Positions 16,966 through 25,150 of a stretch of DNA of 64,000 nt are shown in pieces. A program made the translations under genes and the position numbers. Origin of the DNA: Rhodobiaceae bacterium (GTDB lineage Bacteria > Pseudomonadota > Alphaproteobacteria > Rhizobiales > JAKPQE01); contig JANQEG010000062.1 of NCBI GenBank assembly GCA_028278505.1, positions 28,762-92,761 of the forward strand, in the 5' to 3' direction. The number at the start of each line of letters is the position of its first letter. The first letter of the stretch is position 1. Under the pieces are notes generated by a model. The model had not been told where the DNA came from. It did no database searches and saw only the letters and a list, made by a program, of their open reading frames with translations.

Positions 16966-18309
16966 CTAACCGCCGGCGGCGGCGGCCGCCGACCGCATGT
17001 TCTCCGGCAGCCAGGTGGCGATTTCCGGAAAGCCGATCAGCACGAACACCATCAGCACCATGATCATGAACATCGGCAGCGCCGCATAGGCGATGTAGTT
17101 CATCTGGTGCTGGGTCATGCCCTGCAGGACGAACAGATTGAAGCCGATCGGCGGCGTGATCTGGGCCATCTCGACGACGACGACGATGAAGATTCCGAAC
17201 CAGATGACGTCGATGCCGGCCTGTCGGATCATCGGCTCGACGACGGCCATGGTCAGCACCACCGAGGAGATGCCGTCGAGGAAGCAGCCGATGATGATGT
17301 AGAAGACGAGCAGCGCCAGGAGCAGTTCGAAGCGCGACAGTTCGAGCGTGGCGATCCACTCGGCGAGCGCGCGCGGCAGGCCGGTGAAGCCCATCGACAG
17401 CGACAGGAAGGCGGCGCCGGCCAGGATCAGCGCGATCATCGCCGAGGTCCGGGTCGCCCCCATCAGCGCCTGCAACCAGTTGCTGCCTATGGTGGCAAAT
17501 GATTCACCGGTCAGCCGGCCCTGCACGCCGGACAGGATGAAGGCGCCGACGACGCCGATCGAGGCGGCCTCCGTCGCCGTCGCCGCACCGGTATACATGG
17601 TTCCGATGACAATCAGGACGAGACAGATCACCGGGATCAGAAACCGCGAGTTCCACAGCTTGTCGAAGAAACTCATCCTCGGTTCCGGCGTCGGATGGTA
17701 GCCCTTGGAGATCTGCGACCAGATCGCCACATAGCCCATGAACATGCCGGCGAGGATCAGGCCCGGCAGGATGCCGGCGATGAACAGCTTGGATATGGAT
17801 TCGTTGATGGTGACGCCGTAGACGATCAGCGTCAGCGAGGGCGGGATCATCAGACCCAGCGTCGCCGCCCCGGCGAGCGTGCCGATCACCAGCCTTTCGG
17901 GATAGTCGCGCCGACGCAATTCCGGGATCGACATCTTGCCGACCGTGGTGAGCGTCGCCGCCGAGGAGCCGGAGACGGCGGCGAACACCGTGCAGCCGAC
18001 GATATTGGTGTGCAACAGCCCGCCCGGCAGCCGCGCCAGCCACGGCGACAGACCCTTGAACATGTCCTCCGACAGCCGCGTCCGATAGAGGATCTCGCCC
18101 ATCCAGATGAACAGCGGCAGCGCCGTCAGCGACCAGGACGACGACGACGTCCAGATCGTCGTGATCATGGCGTCGCCGGCCGGCCGGCTGGTGAACAGTT
18201 CCATGCCGACAAAGGCGACGCCGAGCAGCGCCAGCCCGACCCAGACGCCGGAGCCGAGCAGCAGGAACAGGACGAAGAGGAAAATTCCGATCAGTTGAAG
18301 CTCACCCAT
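16966..18309 (-). CDS. TRAP transporter large permease (DctM family)
   Basis: A 447-residue membrane protein with about 12 hydrophobic segments. Family marks include GSSAATLTTVGKMSIPELRRRDYPERLVIGTLAGA, GLMIPPSLTLIVYGV, and the C-terminal MAQITPPIGFNLFVLQGMT. It forms the transport channel with the DctQ subunit, 9 bp upstream, driven by a sodium gradient. The substrate is set by the binding protein at 18971-19945. Confidence 0.95.
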   Translation of the reverse strand: MGELQLIGIFLFVLFLLLGSGVWVGLALLGVAFVGMELFTSRPAGDAMITTIWTSSSSWSLTALPLFIWMGEILYRTRLSEDMFKGLSPWLARLPGGLLHTNIVGCTVFAAVSGSSAATLTTVGKMSIPELRRRDYPERLVIGTLAGAATLGLMIPPSLTLIVYGVTINESISKLFIAGILPGLILAGMFMGYVAIWSQISKGYHPTPEPRMSFFDKLWNSRFLIPVICLVLIVIGTMYTGAATATEAASIGVVGAFILSGVQGRLTGESFATIGSNWLQALMGATRTSAMIALILAGAAFLSLSMGFTGLPRALAEWIATLELSRFELLLALLVFYIIIGCFLDGISSVVLTMAVVEPMIRQAGIDVIWFGIFIVVVVEMAQITPPIGFNLFVLQGMTQHQMNYIAYAALPMFMIMVLMVFVLIGFPEIATWLPENMRSAAAAAGG

Positions 18310-18318
18310 GACGCGCCC

Positions 18319-18855
18319 CTAGTCGCTGTGCTCGCCAACGGTCTCGGCCTCGATATTGTGGCGACCTTGAACGATGAGCCTGATCAGATTGTCGATGAAG
18401 GCGATCGCCAGCATGATCGTGCCGACGGCCATCACCGATTGCGGAATCCACAAAGGTGTCGCGTCCTGGCCCTGGCTGACATCCTTCAGCTTGTGCGACC
18501 AGTAGACCGCCTTGACCGCGTACCAGGCGAAATAGCACGACAGAGCGGAGGCGATCGTGAAACACCACAATTCGGCCCAGCGCCGGTATTTCCCGAGCGC
18601 GTGCAGCACCAGGCTGACGCGGATATGGGCGCCGTGGTTGAGCGCGTAGGCAAACGCGAAGAACGATGCCGCGGCCATGCAGTATCCGGCGTAAGCCGTG
18701 GCGCCGGGAAACACCGCGCCGGTCCACCGCGCCACCATTTGCGAGACGATGAGCGCCAGGATCGCGATCAGAAACAGCGCCGCGATAACGCCGCCGGCGA
18801 AGTAGAGTGCATCGAGAATGCGTCGGAGTGTCCGTCCAAGTGCCGCCACGGCCAT
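18319..18855 (-). CDS. TRAP transporter small permease (DctQ family)
   Basis: A 178-residue protein with four predicted membrane helices, beginning ILDALYFAGGVIAALFLIAILALIVSQMVARWTG. HGAHIRVSLVLHALGK is typical of the DctQ loop. It lies between the binding-protein gene and the large permease, separated from the former by a strong hairpin. Confidence 0.9.
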   Translation of the reverse strand: MAVAALGRTLRRILDALYFAGGVIAALFLIAILALIVSQMVARWTGAVFPGATAYAGYCMAAASFFAFAYALNHGAHIRVSLVLHALGKYRRWAELWCFTIASALSCYFAWYAVKAVYWSHKLKDVSQGQDATPLWIPQSVMAVGTIMLAIAFIDNLIRLIVQGRHNIEAETVGEHSD

Positions 18856-18902
18856 TCCCCCCGGTCGAGGGCGCGATTGTGCGCCTGTTATTTCAATGTA
18901 CC

Positions 18903-18927
18903 GGCAGCGGGAGGGACCCCCGCTGCC
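18903..18927 (-). promoter_or_regulatory. Intergenic hairpin between TRAP binding-protein and permease genes
   Basis: A perfect 9-bp stem (GGCAGCGGG at 18903-18911 with CCCGCTGCC at 18919-18927) encloses a 7-nt loop in the 115-bp gap after dctP. There is no T-run after it, so it is more likely an mRNA stabiliser or attenuator than a full terminator. It would favour more binding protein than permease, a common arrangement in TRAP and ABC operons. Confidence 0.55.
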
Positions 18928-18970
18928 GCGAACCGTTTAAGGGGCGTTTCAGCCAATGCCCCGTCCGGCG

Positions 18971-19945
18971 TCACATCGCCTTGAATGCGTCGACGATCGC
19001 CTTGCCGGACGCGCCGGCGGCGTCGAGCCATTCATTGGTCATGGTGTCGCCGATCGCCTTCAAATCGTTGGTGAGCTGGTCGCCGGCGCGCTGCACCGTC
19101 ATGCCGTTGTCGGCGAGCCCCTTCAGCGTGAACTTGGTGTATTCGACGGCGCGCCAGGTGCCAGCATATTCGGCCAGTTCGCCGCAGCCGCGGATGACGT
19201 TCCTGTTGGCGTCGTTGAGGCCGTTCCAGGCGTCCTTGTTGACCATGATGTAGTTGCGCGGCAGCCAGGCATCGACCTCATAGAAATGGGTGAGGCTCTC
19301 CCAGACCTTGCGGTCATAGCCGGTCGAGCCGGACGAGATCATCGACTCGGCGACGCCGGTGGCAAAGGCTTGCGAAATCTCCGCCGCCTCGATCTGCACC
19401 GGCAGCATGCCGGTCAGTTCGGCAAGCCGCGCCGTCGCCGTATTGTAGGCGCGGAACTTGATGCCCTTCATGTCGGCGACCGAATTGACTTCCCTTTTGA
19501 AATAGAGGCCCTGGGGCGGCCACGGCACCGAATAGACCAGCACCAGATTCTGCTCGTCGAGCACCTTCTCCAGTTCCGGCTTGGCCGCCTTCCACAGCTT
19601 GGCGGCGTCTTCGAACGAGGTCGCCAGGAACGGGATCGAGTCGATGCCGAACAGGGCGTTCTCGTTCTGGTGCGCCGACAGCAGCCGCTCGCCGATCGGC
19701 GCCTGGCCGGTCTGCACCGCGCGCTTGATGTCGGCGCCGTTGAACAGCGATCCGGACGGGTGGGTCACGATCTCGATTTCACCGCCGGTGCCGGTGGTCA
19801 CGCATTTGGCGAATTCGGCGCCGGTGGCGGAGTGGAAATTGGTCGCCGAATAGGCCATCGGCATGTCCCATTTCTCCGCCGCGGCCGGCGCGGCCGCGAG
19901 CCCGAGCAGGGCGGCGCCGGCCAGCAAGGTTTTGACGTGCTGCAT
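18971..19945 (-). CDS. TRAP transporter solute-binding protein (DctP family)
   Basis: The product is 324 residues from ATG 19945, chosen over the ATG four codons upstream because GGAGGA sits just before it. A Sec signal peptide (MQHVKTLLAGAALLGLAAAPAAA) precedes the mature periplasmic protein. The DctP core motif is YFKREVNSVADMKGIKFRAYN, whose Arg normally binds the ligand carboxylate, followed by EAAEISQAFATGVAESMISSG. The ligand is therefore probably a carboxylate. First gene of the TRAP triad and downstream of a flavoprotein dehydrogenase gene on the same strand. Confidence 0.93.
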   Translation of the reverse strand: MQHVKTLLAGAALLGLAAAPAAAEKWDMPMAYSATNFHSATGAEFAKCVTTGTGGEIEIVTHPSGSLFNGADIKRAVQTGQAPIGERLLSAHQNENALFGIDSIPFLATSFEDAAKLWKAAKPELEKVLDEQNLVLVYSVPWPPQGLYFKREVNSVADMKGIKFRAYNTATARLAELTGMLPVQIEAAEISQAFATGVAESMISSGSTGYDRKVWESLTHFYEVDAWLPRNYIMVNKDAWNGLNDANRNVIRGCGELAEYAGTWRAVEYTKFTLKGLADNGMTVQRAGDQLTNDLKAIGDTMTNEWLDAAGASGKAIVDAFKAM

Positions 19946-19988
19946 TTCATCCTCCATGTGTGCGACCCGGATCGGGTCAGTCGTTGAA

Positions 19989-20020
19989 TACCGCCCTCAT
20001 GAAAAACGTTCCGGGCGGTA
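19989..20020 (-). terminator. Hairpin at the 3' end of the flavoprotein gene
   Basis: A perfect 8-bp inverted repeat (TACCGCCC at 19989-19996 and GGGCGGTA at 20013-20020) with a 16-nt loop spans the stop codon of the DadA-like gene. It sits just before the TRAP binding-protein gene. No U-tract follows, so it may be an attenuator or processing site rather than a terminator. Confidence 0.4.
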
Positions 20021-21259
20021 TGGTGCAAGATCAATATTTGCGGTGCGTCCTGAAATCATGTCGGTGATGAGCCGTCCCGTTCGCGGACCGGCGGTGAGGC
20101 CGATGTGATGATGGCCGAAGGCGAGGTAGGCGCCGCTGACGCCCGGCACCGGGCCGATCAACGGGATCGAATCGCTCGGCGCCGGCCGGTGGCCGAGCCA
20201 GTGCCGGGTCTCGGCCCAGCTCACGCCGGGCAGCGCCTTCCTCGCGTGGCTGAGGAGCAGATCGACCGGCTTGGCGGCGGGCGGCGCCTCGAGGCCGCCG
20301 AACTCGACGATGCCGGCAAGCCGGATGCGGCCCTCCAACGGGGTGACGACGAACTTGCCGGCGGCGATCATCGCCGGCGCCTTCGGCATCGCGCTCGGCG
20401 CGATCAGTTCGACGTGATAGCCGCGCTCGGTTTCCAGCGGCACGCTGAGGCCGAGCCTTTTTGCAAGCGGCCCCGACCAGACGCCGGCGGCGATCACCGC
20501 GGCACCGCAAGGCACCGGCCCGGCCGAGGTTTGCAGCGCCGTGACCCGGCCGCCCTCGCGCGCAATGTCGGCGACGTCTGCAGTGATCAGCCGACCGCCC
20601 TCGGCGACGAATTCCGCCGCCAGATCGGCGACATAGGCGCCCGGATCGGTGATGTAGCCGTGATCGGCGAGATTGGCGGCGAAGCCGCACTCCGCGCCAT
20701 AGATCGGATCATAGGCTTCGATGTCGCTGCGGGTCATCTCGCGCCAGGTGAAGCCGTGGTGCCGGCGCAGGCCCCAGCCGAAACCGTCGGCTTCGAATGC
20801 GGCGCGATCCCGGTAGATAAAGAGATAGTCGGAGGCAACGATGTGGCGCGCGGCCCGGGTGCCGGCGGCAAGCGCCTGGTGCTCCGACAGGCTGTCGGTG
20901 ACGATGCCGGCGAGTGCGGCGGCAATGCGCGCGGTCTCAGTCGACCGGCAATGGCTGAGATAGCGCAGCAGCCACGGCATCATCCGCGGCAGGTAAGACC
21001 AGTTGACAAAGAGCGGGCTCTGCGGATCGAAGATCATCTTCGGCGCGTTGAAGATGAGGCTCGGCACGGTGACCGGCACCACCGAGCACGACGCAAGCAC
21101 GCCGCCATTGCCGAAACTGGTGCCCTCGCCGGGGCCGGCGCGATCGACCAGCACCACGTCGTGGCCGTCGCGCTGCAGCCACAGCGCTGCGGCCACGCCG
21201 ACAATGCCGGCGCCGATGACGGCGACCGTTTTGCGGTTGTCGTTTCCCCCCTGCGCCAT
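19997..21259 (-). CDS. FAD-dependent amine/D-amino acid oxidoreductase (DadA family)
   Basis: A 420-residue flavoprotein. The dinucleotide-binding motif GAGIVGVAAALWL is followed by VVLVDRAGPGEGTSFGNGG, a DAO/DadA-type sequence with the ST-x-NGG signature for FAD. The C-terminal part has GHRPAPSDSIPLIGPVPGVSGAYLAFGHHHIGLTAGP, the family's second FAD/substrate motif. It probably oxidises a D-amino acid or a secondary amine to the imino or keto acid. The start at 21259 gives the FAD motif at residues 15-27. It lies 4 bp after the enolase-family gene and upstream of the TRAP genes, consistent with one catabolic operon. Confidence 0.88.
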   Translation of the reverse strand: MAQGGNDNRKTVAVIGAGIVGVAAALWLQRDGHDVVLVDRAGPGEGTSFGNGGVLASCSVVPVTVPSLIFNAPKMIFDPQSPLFVNWSYLPRMMPWLLRYLSHCRSTETARIAAALAGIVTDSLSEHQALAAGTRAARHIVASDYLFIYRDRAAFEADGFGWGLRRHHGFTWREMTRSDIEAYDPIYGAECGFAANLADHGYITDPGAYVADLAAEFVAEGGRLITADVADIAREGGRVTALQTSAGPVPCGAAVIAAGVWSGPLAKRLGLSVPLETERGYHVELIAPSAMPKAPAMIAAGKFVVTPLEGRIRLAGIVEFGGLEAPPAAKPVDLLLSHARKALPGVSWAETRHWLGHRPAPSDSIPLIGPVPGVSGAYLAFGHHHIGLTAGPRTGRLITDMISGRTANIDLAPYRPERFS

Positions 21260-21263
21260 CGCT

Positions 21264-22427
21264 TTAGCCTCGCGCCTCGACGGTGAACCGGTCAAGCGCC
21301 GCGGTATCGACGGCAATGCCGAGGCCCGGCGCGGTCGGCACCATAACGGCACCGTTTTCGACCGGGAACGGTTCGGTGAGGATGTCGGCCTCCAGATAGT
21401 AGCGGGCCTGATAGAACTCGCAGCCGAGCGTGATCGCCGGGGTCGCGGCGACCAGATGGGTTCCGGCGAGATGGCCGAGCCCGGATTCGAACATGTCGCC
21501 GCCATAGGCGCCGAGACCCGCGGCGGCGGCGATCTCGGCGATGGTCTGTGCCGGACGGAGGCCGCCAGACTTCATGATCTTGATGGAAAAGCCGTCGGCA
21601 ATGCGGTCGCTGACGGCGGCGAGCGCGTCGGACGGCGTAAACACGCTTTCATCGGCGAGGATCGGCGTGTCGAGGGCCGCCGTGATCGCCGCCATCGCGG
21701 CGCGGTTCGCGGCCGCCACCGGCTGCTCGATGAAGCTCGGCCGGAACGCCTCGATATCGCGTAAGGATCGAACGGCGTCGAACGGCTCAAGGCCCTGATT
21801 ATAGTCCACGCGCAGATCGATATCGTCGTAGCGCTCGCGCAAAGCCGCCAGCCGGTCGAGATCGAAGCGGTGCCCGGCAAAGCCGGTCTTCAGCTTGTAG
21901 AGGCGAATGCCGTCCTCATGGAGTTCGGCGACCTTGTCGAGATCGGCAGCGAAGTCGGGATTGGCGATCGAGAAGCTGAGCGGGATCGTGTCGCGGCAGC
22001 GGCCGCCGATCAGTTCGGCGACCGCCAGCCCGGCGCGCTTCCCGGCAATGTCGAGAAGCGCGGCCTCGAGCGCCGCCTTGGCCTCGGGATGGCCGGCGAT
22101 GAGGCGGCCGGCATCGGCCATGATTGCCGCCACGCGGCTCGGATCGGCGCCGATCACCAATGGGCGAAGATAGCGGTCGAGCGCGGCGGCGGTCGCTTCC
22201 GCCGTGCCGCTGAACGCCGGCCAGGGTGCGGCCTCGCCCCAGCCGACGACGCCGTCGCTTGTGTCCAGGCGCAGCACCACATTGTCGACCGCCCCGGCGA
22301 CGGCGCCGATGCCGTGATCGCGCCGGCCGGTGACCGGCAGCCGCACCAGATGGACCGACATCCGCGCGACGCTGTCCGCAGCAATTCTGCCGTCCGGGGC
22401 GTCTGCCGGCGTTGCGGCGATCTTCAT
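21264..22427 (-). CDS. Enolase-superfamily enzyme, mandelate racemase/muconate lactonizing (MLE) subgroup
   Basis: The product is 387 residues. The MLE subgroup catalytic set is visible: KxK in LYKLKTGFAG, metal ligands Asp in DLRVDYNQGL, Glu in FIEQPV and Asp in ILADESVF, and the opposing Lys in SIKIMKSGG. It could be a cycloisomerase, dehydratase or amino acid/betaine epimerase. The KxK plus Lys arrangement is that of 1,1-proton-transfer epimerases and MLEs. ATG 22427 is chosen for the GGAGGA nine bases upstream; an ATG at 22463 is also in frame. Next to a DadA-like oxidase and TRAP genes, an epimerase converting an L- to a D-configured substrate is an attractive inference. Confidence 0.85.
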   Translation of the reverse strand: MKIAATPADAPDGRIAADSVARMSVHLVRLPVTGRRDHGIGAVAGAVDNVVLRLDTSDGVVGWGEAAPWPAFSGTAEATAAALDRYLRPLVIGADPSRVAAIMADAGRLIAGHPEAKAALEAALLDIAGKRAGLAVAELIGGRCRDTIPLSFSIANPDFAADLDKVAELHEDGIRLYKLKTGFAGHRFDLDRLAALRERYDDIDLRVDYNQGLEPFDAVRSLRDIEAFRPSFIEQPVAAANRAAMAAITAALDTPILADESVFTPSDALAAVSDRIADGFSIKIMKSGGLRPAQTIAEIAAAAGLGAYGGDMFESGLGHLAGTHLVAATPAITLGCEFYQARYYLEADILTEPFPVENGAVMVPTAPGLGIAVDTAALDRFTVEARG

Positions 22428-22522
22428 TGCGACCACTCCTCCCTGCGGCCCATTCATCCACAATGAAGTTATTCTTATAAAATGTCAATAAAGTATCGAT
22501 ATATTATCCCGGTATATCTCCC

Positions 22523-24220
22523 TCAGGCGATCCATTCGCTCACCGGCGCCATCGCCGCGTCGAGCGGCTGGGCGATGATGTCGATGAGGCTCGGCCGGCC
22601 GCTGTCCAGCGCGCGCTTCAGCACCTTGTCCAGGTCTTCCGGATCGTCGACCCGCCAGCTTTCGATGCCGAAGGCGGCGGCGACGGCGGCGTGGTCGGTG
22701 CGGCCGAAATCCACATTGTAGAACCGCTTGTCGAAGCCGGCGCGCTGGCCCGCCTTGATCCAGCCATAGGAGGCGTTGGAAAAGACGATTGCGGTGATCG
22801 GCATCCTGTAGCGGGTGATCGTCTCCAACTCGCCGCAGCAGAACCCGAACGAGCCGTCGCCCATCAGCGCCACGATCTGCGCCTCGGGGCGGCCGACATG
22901 GGCGCCCATGGCGGCGGCCAGCGAGTAGCCGAGCGCGCCGTGGGCGCGATTGGTGATGAAGCGGCGGCCGGGCGTCTGCTGCCGCCAGAACGCCGCGACA
23001 TAGGGGCAGGGCGTTCCCGGATCGGCGCAGATGATGGCGTCGCGGTCGAGCGTCCGTTGCAGCGCGGCGATGACCCGCTCCGGCCGGATCGGGCGTTCAT
23101 TCGAGGCGGCCAGGGCGGTGAACGCCTCCGTTTTCGCTGCGCGCGCGGCACCGGCGCGCTCGGCGCCGCGATTGCCGCCGTTCAGGCGCCGCGCCTCGAG
23201 ATGTGCGGTGATCGCCTGCAGCGCCAGTCTTGCGTCGCCGGCGACCGCCGCCGCGGTCGGGTAGTTGGCACCGATCACCTGCGGATCGGCATCGATGTGG
23301 ACGATGCGGGCGTCGGGTCCGGGCACGCGCCAGCGCTCCGTCGTCACCGAACCGGCGCGGCAGCCGACAAAGAGCACCACATCCGCCGCCTCGACGACCG
23401 CGCGCGTTGCCGGCACGCCGCCGTTCGAGCCGACGACCCCGACCGAAAGCGGATGGGTCTCGGCAATCGCCCCCTTGCCCGAGACCGTGGTGGCCACCGC
23501 CATGTCGAGGCGCTCGGCGAGATCCAGAAGCTCGGCCTCCGCGCCGGCGAGAATGACGCCGCCGCCGCAGATCGCGACCGCGGAATTCGCGCCTGCAAGG
23601 ATCTCGGCGGCCGCCTCAATCGCGTCGCTGTCGGGCGCGGTCCTGAGGCGCGGAAATTGGCCGACGTCCGCATCGGCCCAGATTTCCGCGCCCGGAACCG
23701 GGCCGCGCTGGGTATCGATCGGAAAAACCAGATGCGCCGCGCCGGGCCGGCCGGTGGTCATCGCCCGGAACGCCGCCCTGACGGTCGCCGGCAGCCGCGC
23801 CGCATCGTCGAGCGACGCGTTCCATTTGGTCAGCGGGCGAAAAAGCGCCTTCTGGTCGAGTTCGGTGAGCGGGTAGCGTCCGCGCGCCGAGGTCGCCACG
23901 TCGGAGGTGATCGCCAGCACCGGCACCGAGCTCTCATTGGCTTCGACGACGCCCGGCACGATATAGGTGGCGCCGCCGCCGGACGGGCCCTCGCAGACGC
24001 CGACGCGGCCGGTGACGCGCGCATAGGCGTCGGCCATGTAACCGGCGTGGCGCTCGTCGCGGGTCAGCAAATGCGTGATGCCGTGATCGAGCCGGTAGAG
24101 CGCGTCATAGAAAGGCAGGGTGGTGTCGCCGCAGAGCCCGAAGAGGTGGCGCACCCCGTGCAGTTCGAGCATGCGCACCATGGCTTCCGCACCGGTCGGC
24201 TCGTTTGCGCCTGCGACCAC
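22523..24220 (-). CDS. Thiamine pyrophosphate-dependent enzyme, acetolactate synthase-like
   Basis: A 565-residue three-domain TPP enzyme. The N-terminal PYR domain carries the activating Glu in TRDERHAGYMADAYAR. The central domain begins near residue 190. The C-terminal PP domain has the TPP motif GDGSFGFCCGELETITRY ending in FSNASYGW. Sequence layout is ALS/decarboxylase-like, but no regulatory subunit gene accompanies it, so catabolic decarboxylation or ligation of a 2-oxo acid is more likely than branched-chain synthesis. The start is GTG. First gene of the minus-strand catabolic set, divergent from the GntR gene. Confidence 0.85.
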   Translation of the reverse strand: MVAGANEPTGAEAMVRMLELHGVRHLFGLCGDTTLPFYDALYRLDHGITHLLTRDERHAGYMADAYARVTGRVGVCEGPSGGGATYIVPGVVEANESSVPVLAITSDVATSARGRYPLTELDQKALFRPLTKWNASLDDAARLPATVRAAFRAMTTGRPGAAHLVFPIDTQRGPVPGAEIWADADVGQFPRLRTAPDSDAIEAAAEILAGANSAVAICGGGVILAGAEAELLDLAERLDMAVATTVSGKGAIAETHPLSVGVVGSNGGVPATRAVVEAADVVLFVGCRAGSVTTERWRVPGPDARIVHIDADPQVIGANYPTAAAVAGDARLALQAITAHLEARRLNGGNRGAERAGAARAAKTEAFTALAASNERPIRPERVIAALQRTLDRDAIICADPGTPCPYVAAFWRQQTPGRRFITNRAHGALGYSLAAAMGAHVGRPEAQIVALMGDGSFGFCCGELETITRYRMPITAIVFSNASYGWIKAGQRAGFDKRFYNVDFGRTDHAAVAAAFGIESWRVDDPEDLDKVLKRALDSGRPSLIDIIAQPLDAAMAPVSEWIA

Positions 24221-24436
24221 GGCCCTGTCCTTCTCTAACGTTTACGCCCGCCGCCGCATGGACCGGTCAACATAGATCGGTCTATGCTCGATGGATCGCC
24301 GACCGCCGAGGCCGGCATTGCCGTAATTTGGCGTTCGGGCTTGCCGATATCTTATACAACGCTGTATACAGCACAGTATATTGCATGGACCGAGTCAAGC
24401 CGGCAATTGCCGCGGTGAAACTTTTGGGAGCGATCG
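24221..24436. promoter_or_regulatory. Divergent promoter region between the TPP-enzyme and GntR genes
   Basis: This 216-bp gap is noticeably AT-richer than its surroundings around 24345-24390 and should hold both promoters. It contains the palindrome described at 24361-24372 and a related TATACA...TGTATA spacing at 24353-24368. No small gene is visible. Confidence 0.6.
24361..24372. promoter_or_regulatory. Palindromic operator candidate for the adjacent GntR regulator
   Basis: GCTGTATACAGC is a perfect 12-bp palindrome 65 bp upstream of the gntR start. Its core TGTATACA matches the half-site style of FCD-type GntR operators (TTGTATACAA-like). An overlapping half-site TATACA at 24353-24358 may extend the site. 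Confidence 0.6.
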
Positions 24437-25150
24437 ATGGCCAAGGATGACGGCAAGGCCTCCAATGCCGAGCGCCTCTACGAGGCGGTCCGCGACATGG
24501 CGATCGCCTTTGAATTGAAGCCCGGCGAGCGGATCGTCGAGGGCGCGCTCGCCGAACGGCTCGGCGCCAGCCGGACGCCGCTGCGCGAGGCGCTCAACCG
24601 GCTGGTGGCCGAGAACTATGTGGTGTTCCGGCCCGGCGTCGGCTTCTTCTGCCGCGACCTCGACCCCAAGGAGATCTTCGACCTTTACGAATTGCGCCTG
24701 ATCATCGAGGCCGCCGCCGCCGATCTCGCCTGCACGAGGGCGAGCGATGTCGAGATCGCCGAATTGATCGCCAGGCACCGGAGCTGGACCACCGGCTATG
24801 CCGAGTGCACGTCCCGGGAACTGGTCGCCAATGACGAGGCCTTCCACGAGGACATCGCCGCGCTCTCCGGCAATCGCGAACTGGTGCTGCGCTTACGCAA
24901 TATCAACGGGCGGATACGCTTCGTGCGCTGGATCGATGCCGACGCCCACCTCGCCACCACCCGCGGCGAGCACGCCACACTGCTTGACGCACTTTCTAGG
25001 CGCGACAAGGAGGCCTGCCGCAACACGCTGTTCACCCATATCGCCAAGCGCCAGGATCAGATCATGGATGCGGTCCGCACCAGCCTGTCGCGCATCTATA
25101 TGCCCGAGCCCCTGACCGAACCGGCCCGCAAGCGGGGCGCAGCCCGATGA
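24437..25150 (+). CDS. GntR-family transcriptional regulator, FCD (FadR) subgroup
   Basis: A 237-residue regulator. The winged HTH (about 10-75) contains MAIAFELKPGERIVEGALAERLGASRTPLREALNRL, the classical GntR recognition helix. The FCD domain (about 85-215) has DLYELRLIIEAAAADLACTRA, with later His residues expected to hold a metal that binds carboxylate ligands. Start ATG 24437 has GGGAG upstream. It overlaps the next gene by ATGA. It most likely represses the divergent TPP-enolase-oxidase-TRAP genes and responds to their substrate. Confidence 0.93.
   Translation: MAKDDGKASNAERLYEAVRDMAIAFELKPGERIVEGALAERLGASRTPLREALNRLVAENYVVFRPGVGFFCRDLDPKEIFDLYELRLIIEAAAADLACTRASDVEIAELIARHRSWTTGYAECTSRELVANDEAFHEDIAALSGNRELVLRLRNINGRIRFVRWIDADAHLATTRGEHATLLDALSRRDKEACRNTLFTHIAKRQDQIMDAVRTSLSRIYMPEPLTEPARKRGAAR

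Noticed and set aside
22691-24238. 515-codon plus-strand frame opposite the TPP enzyme
   Set aside because: Arg/His/Asp-rich shadow; the minus strand has all TPP-enzyme motifs.
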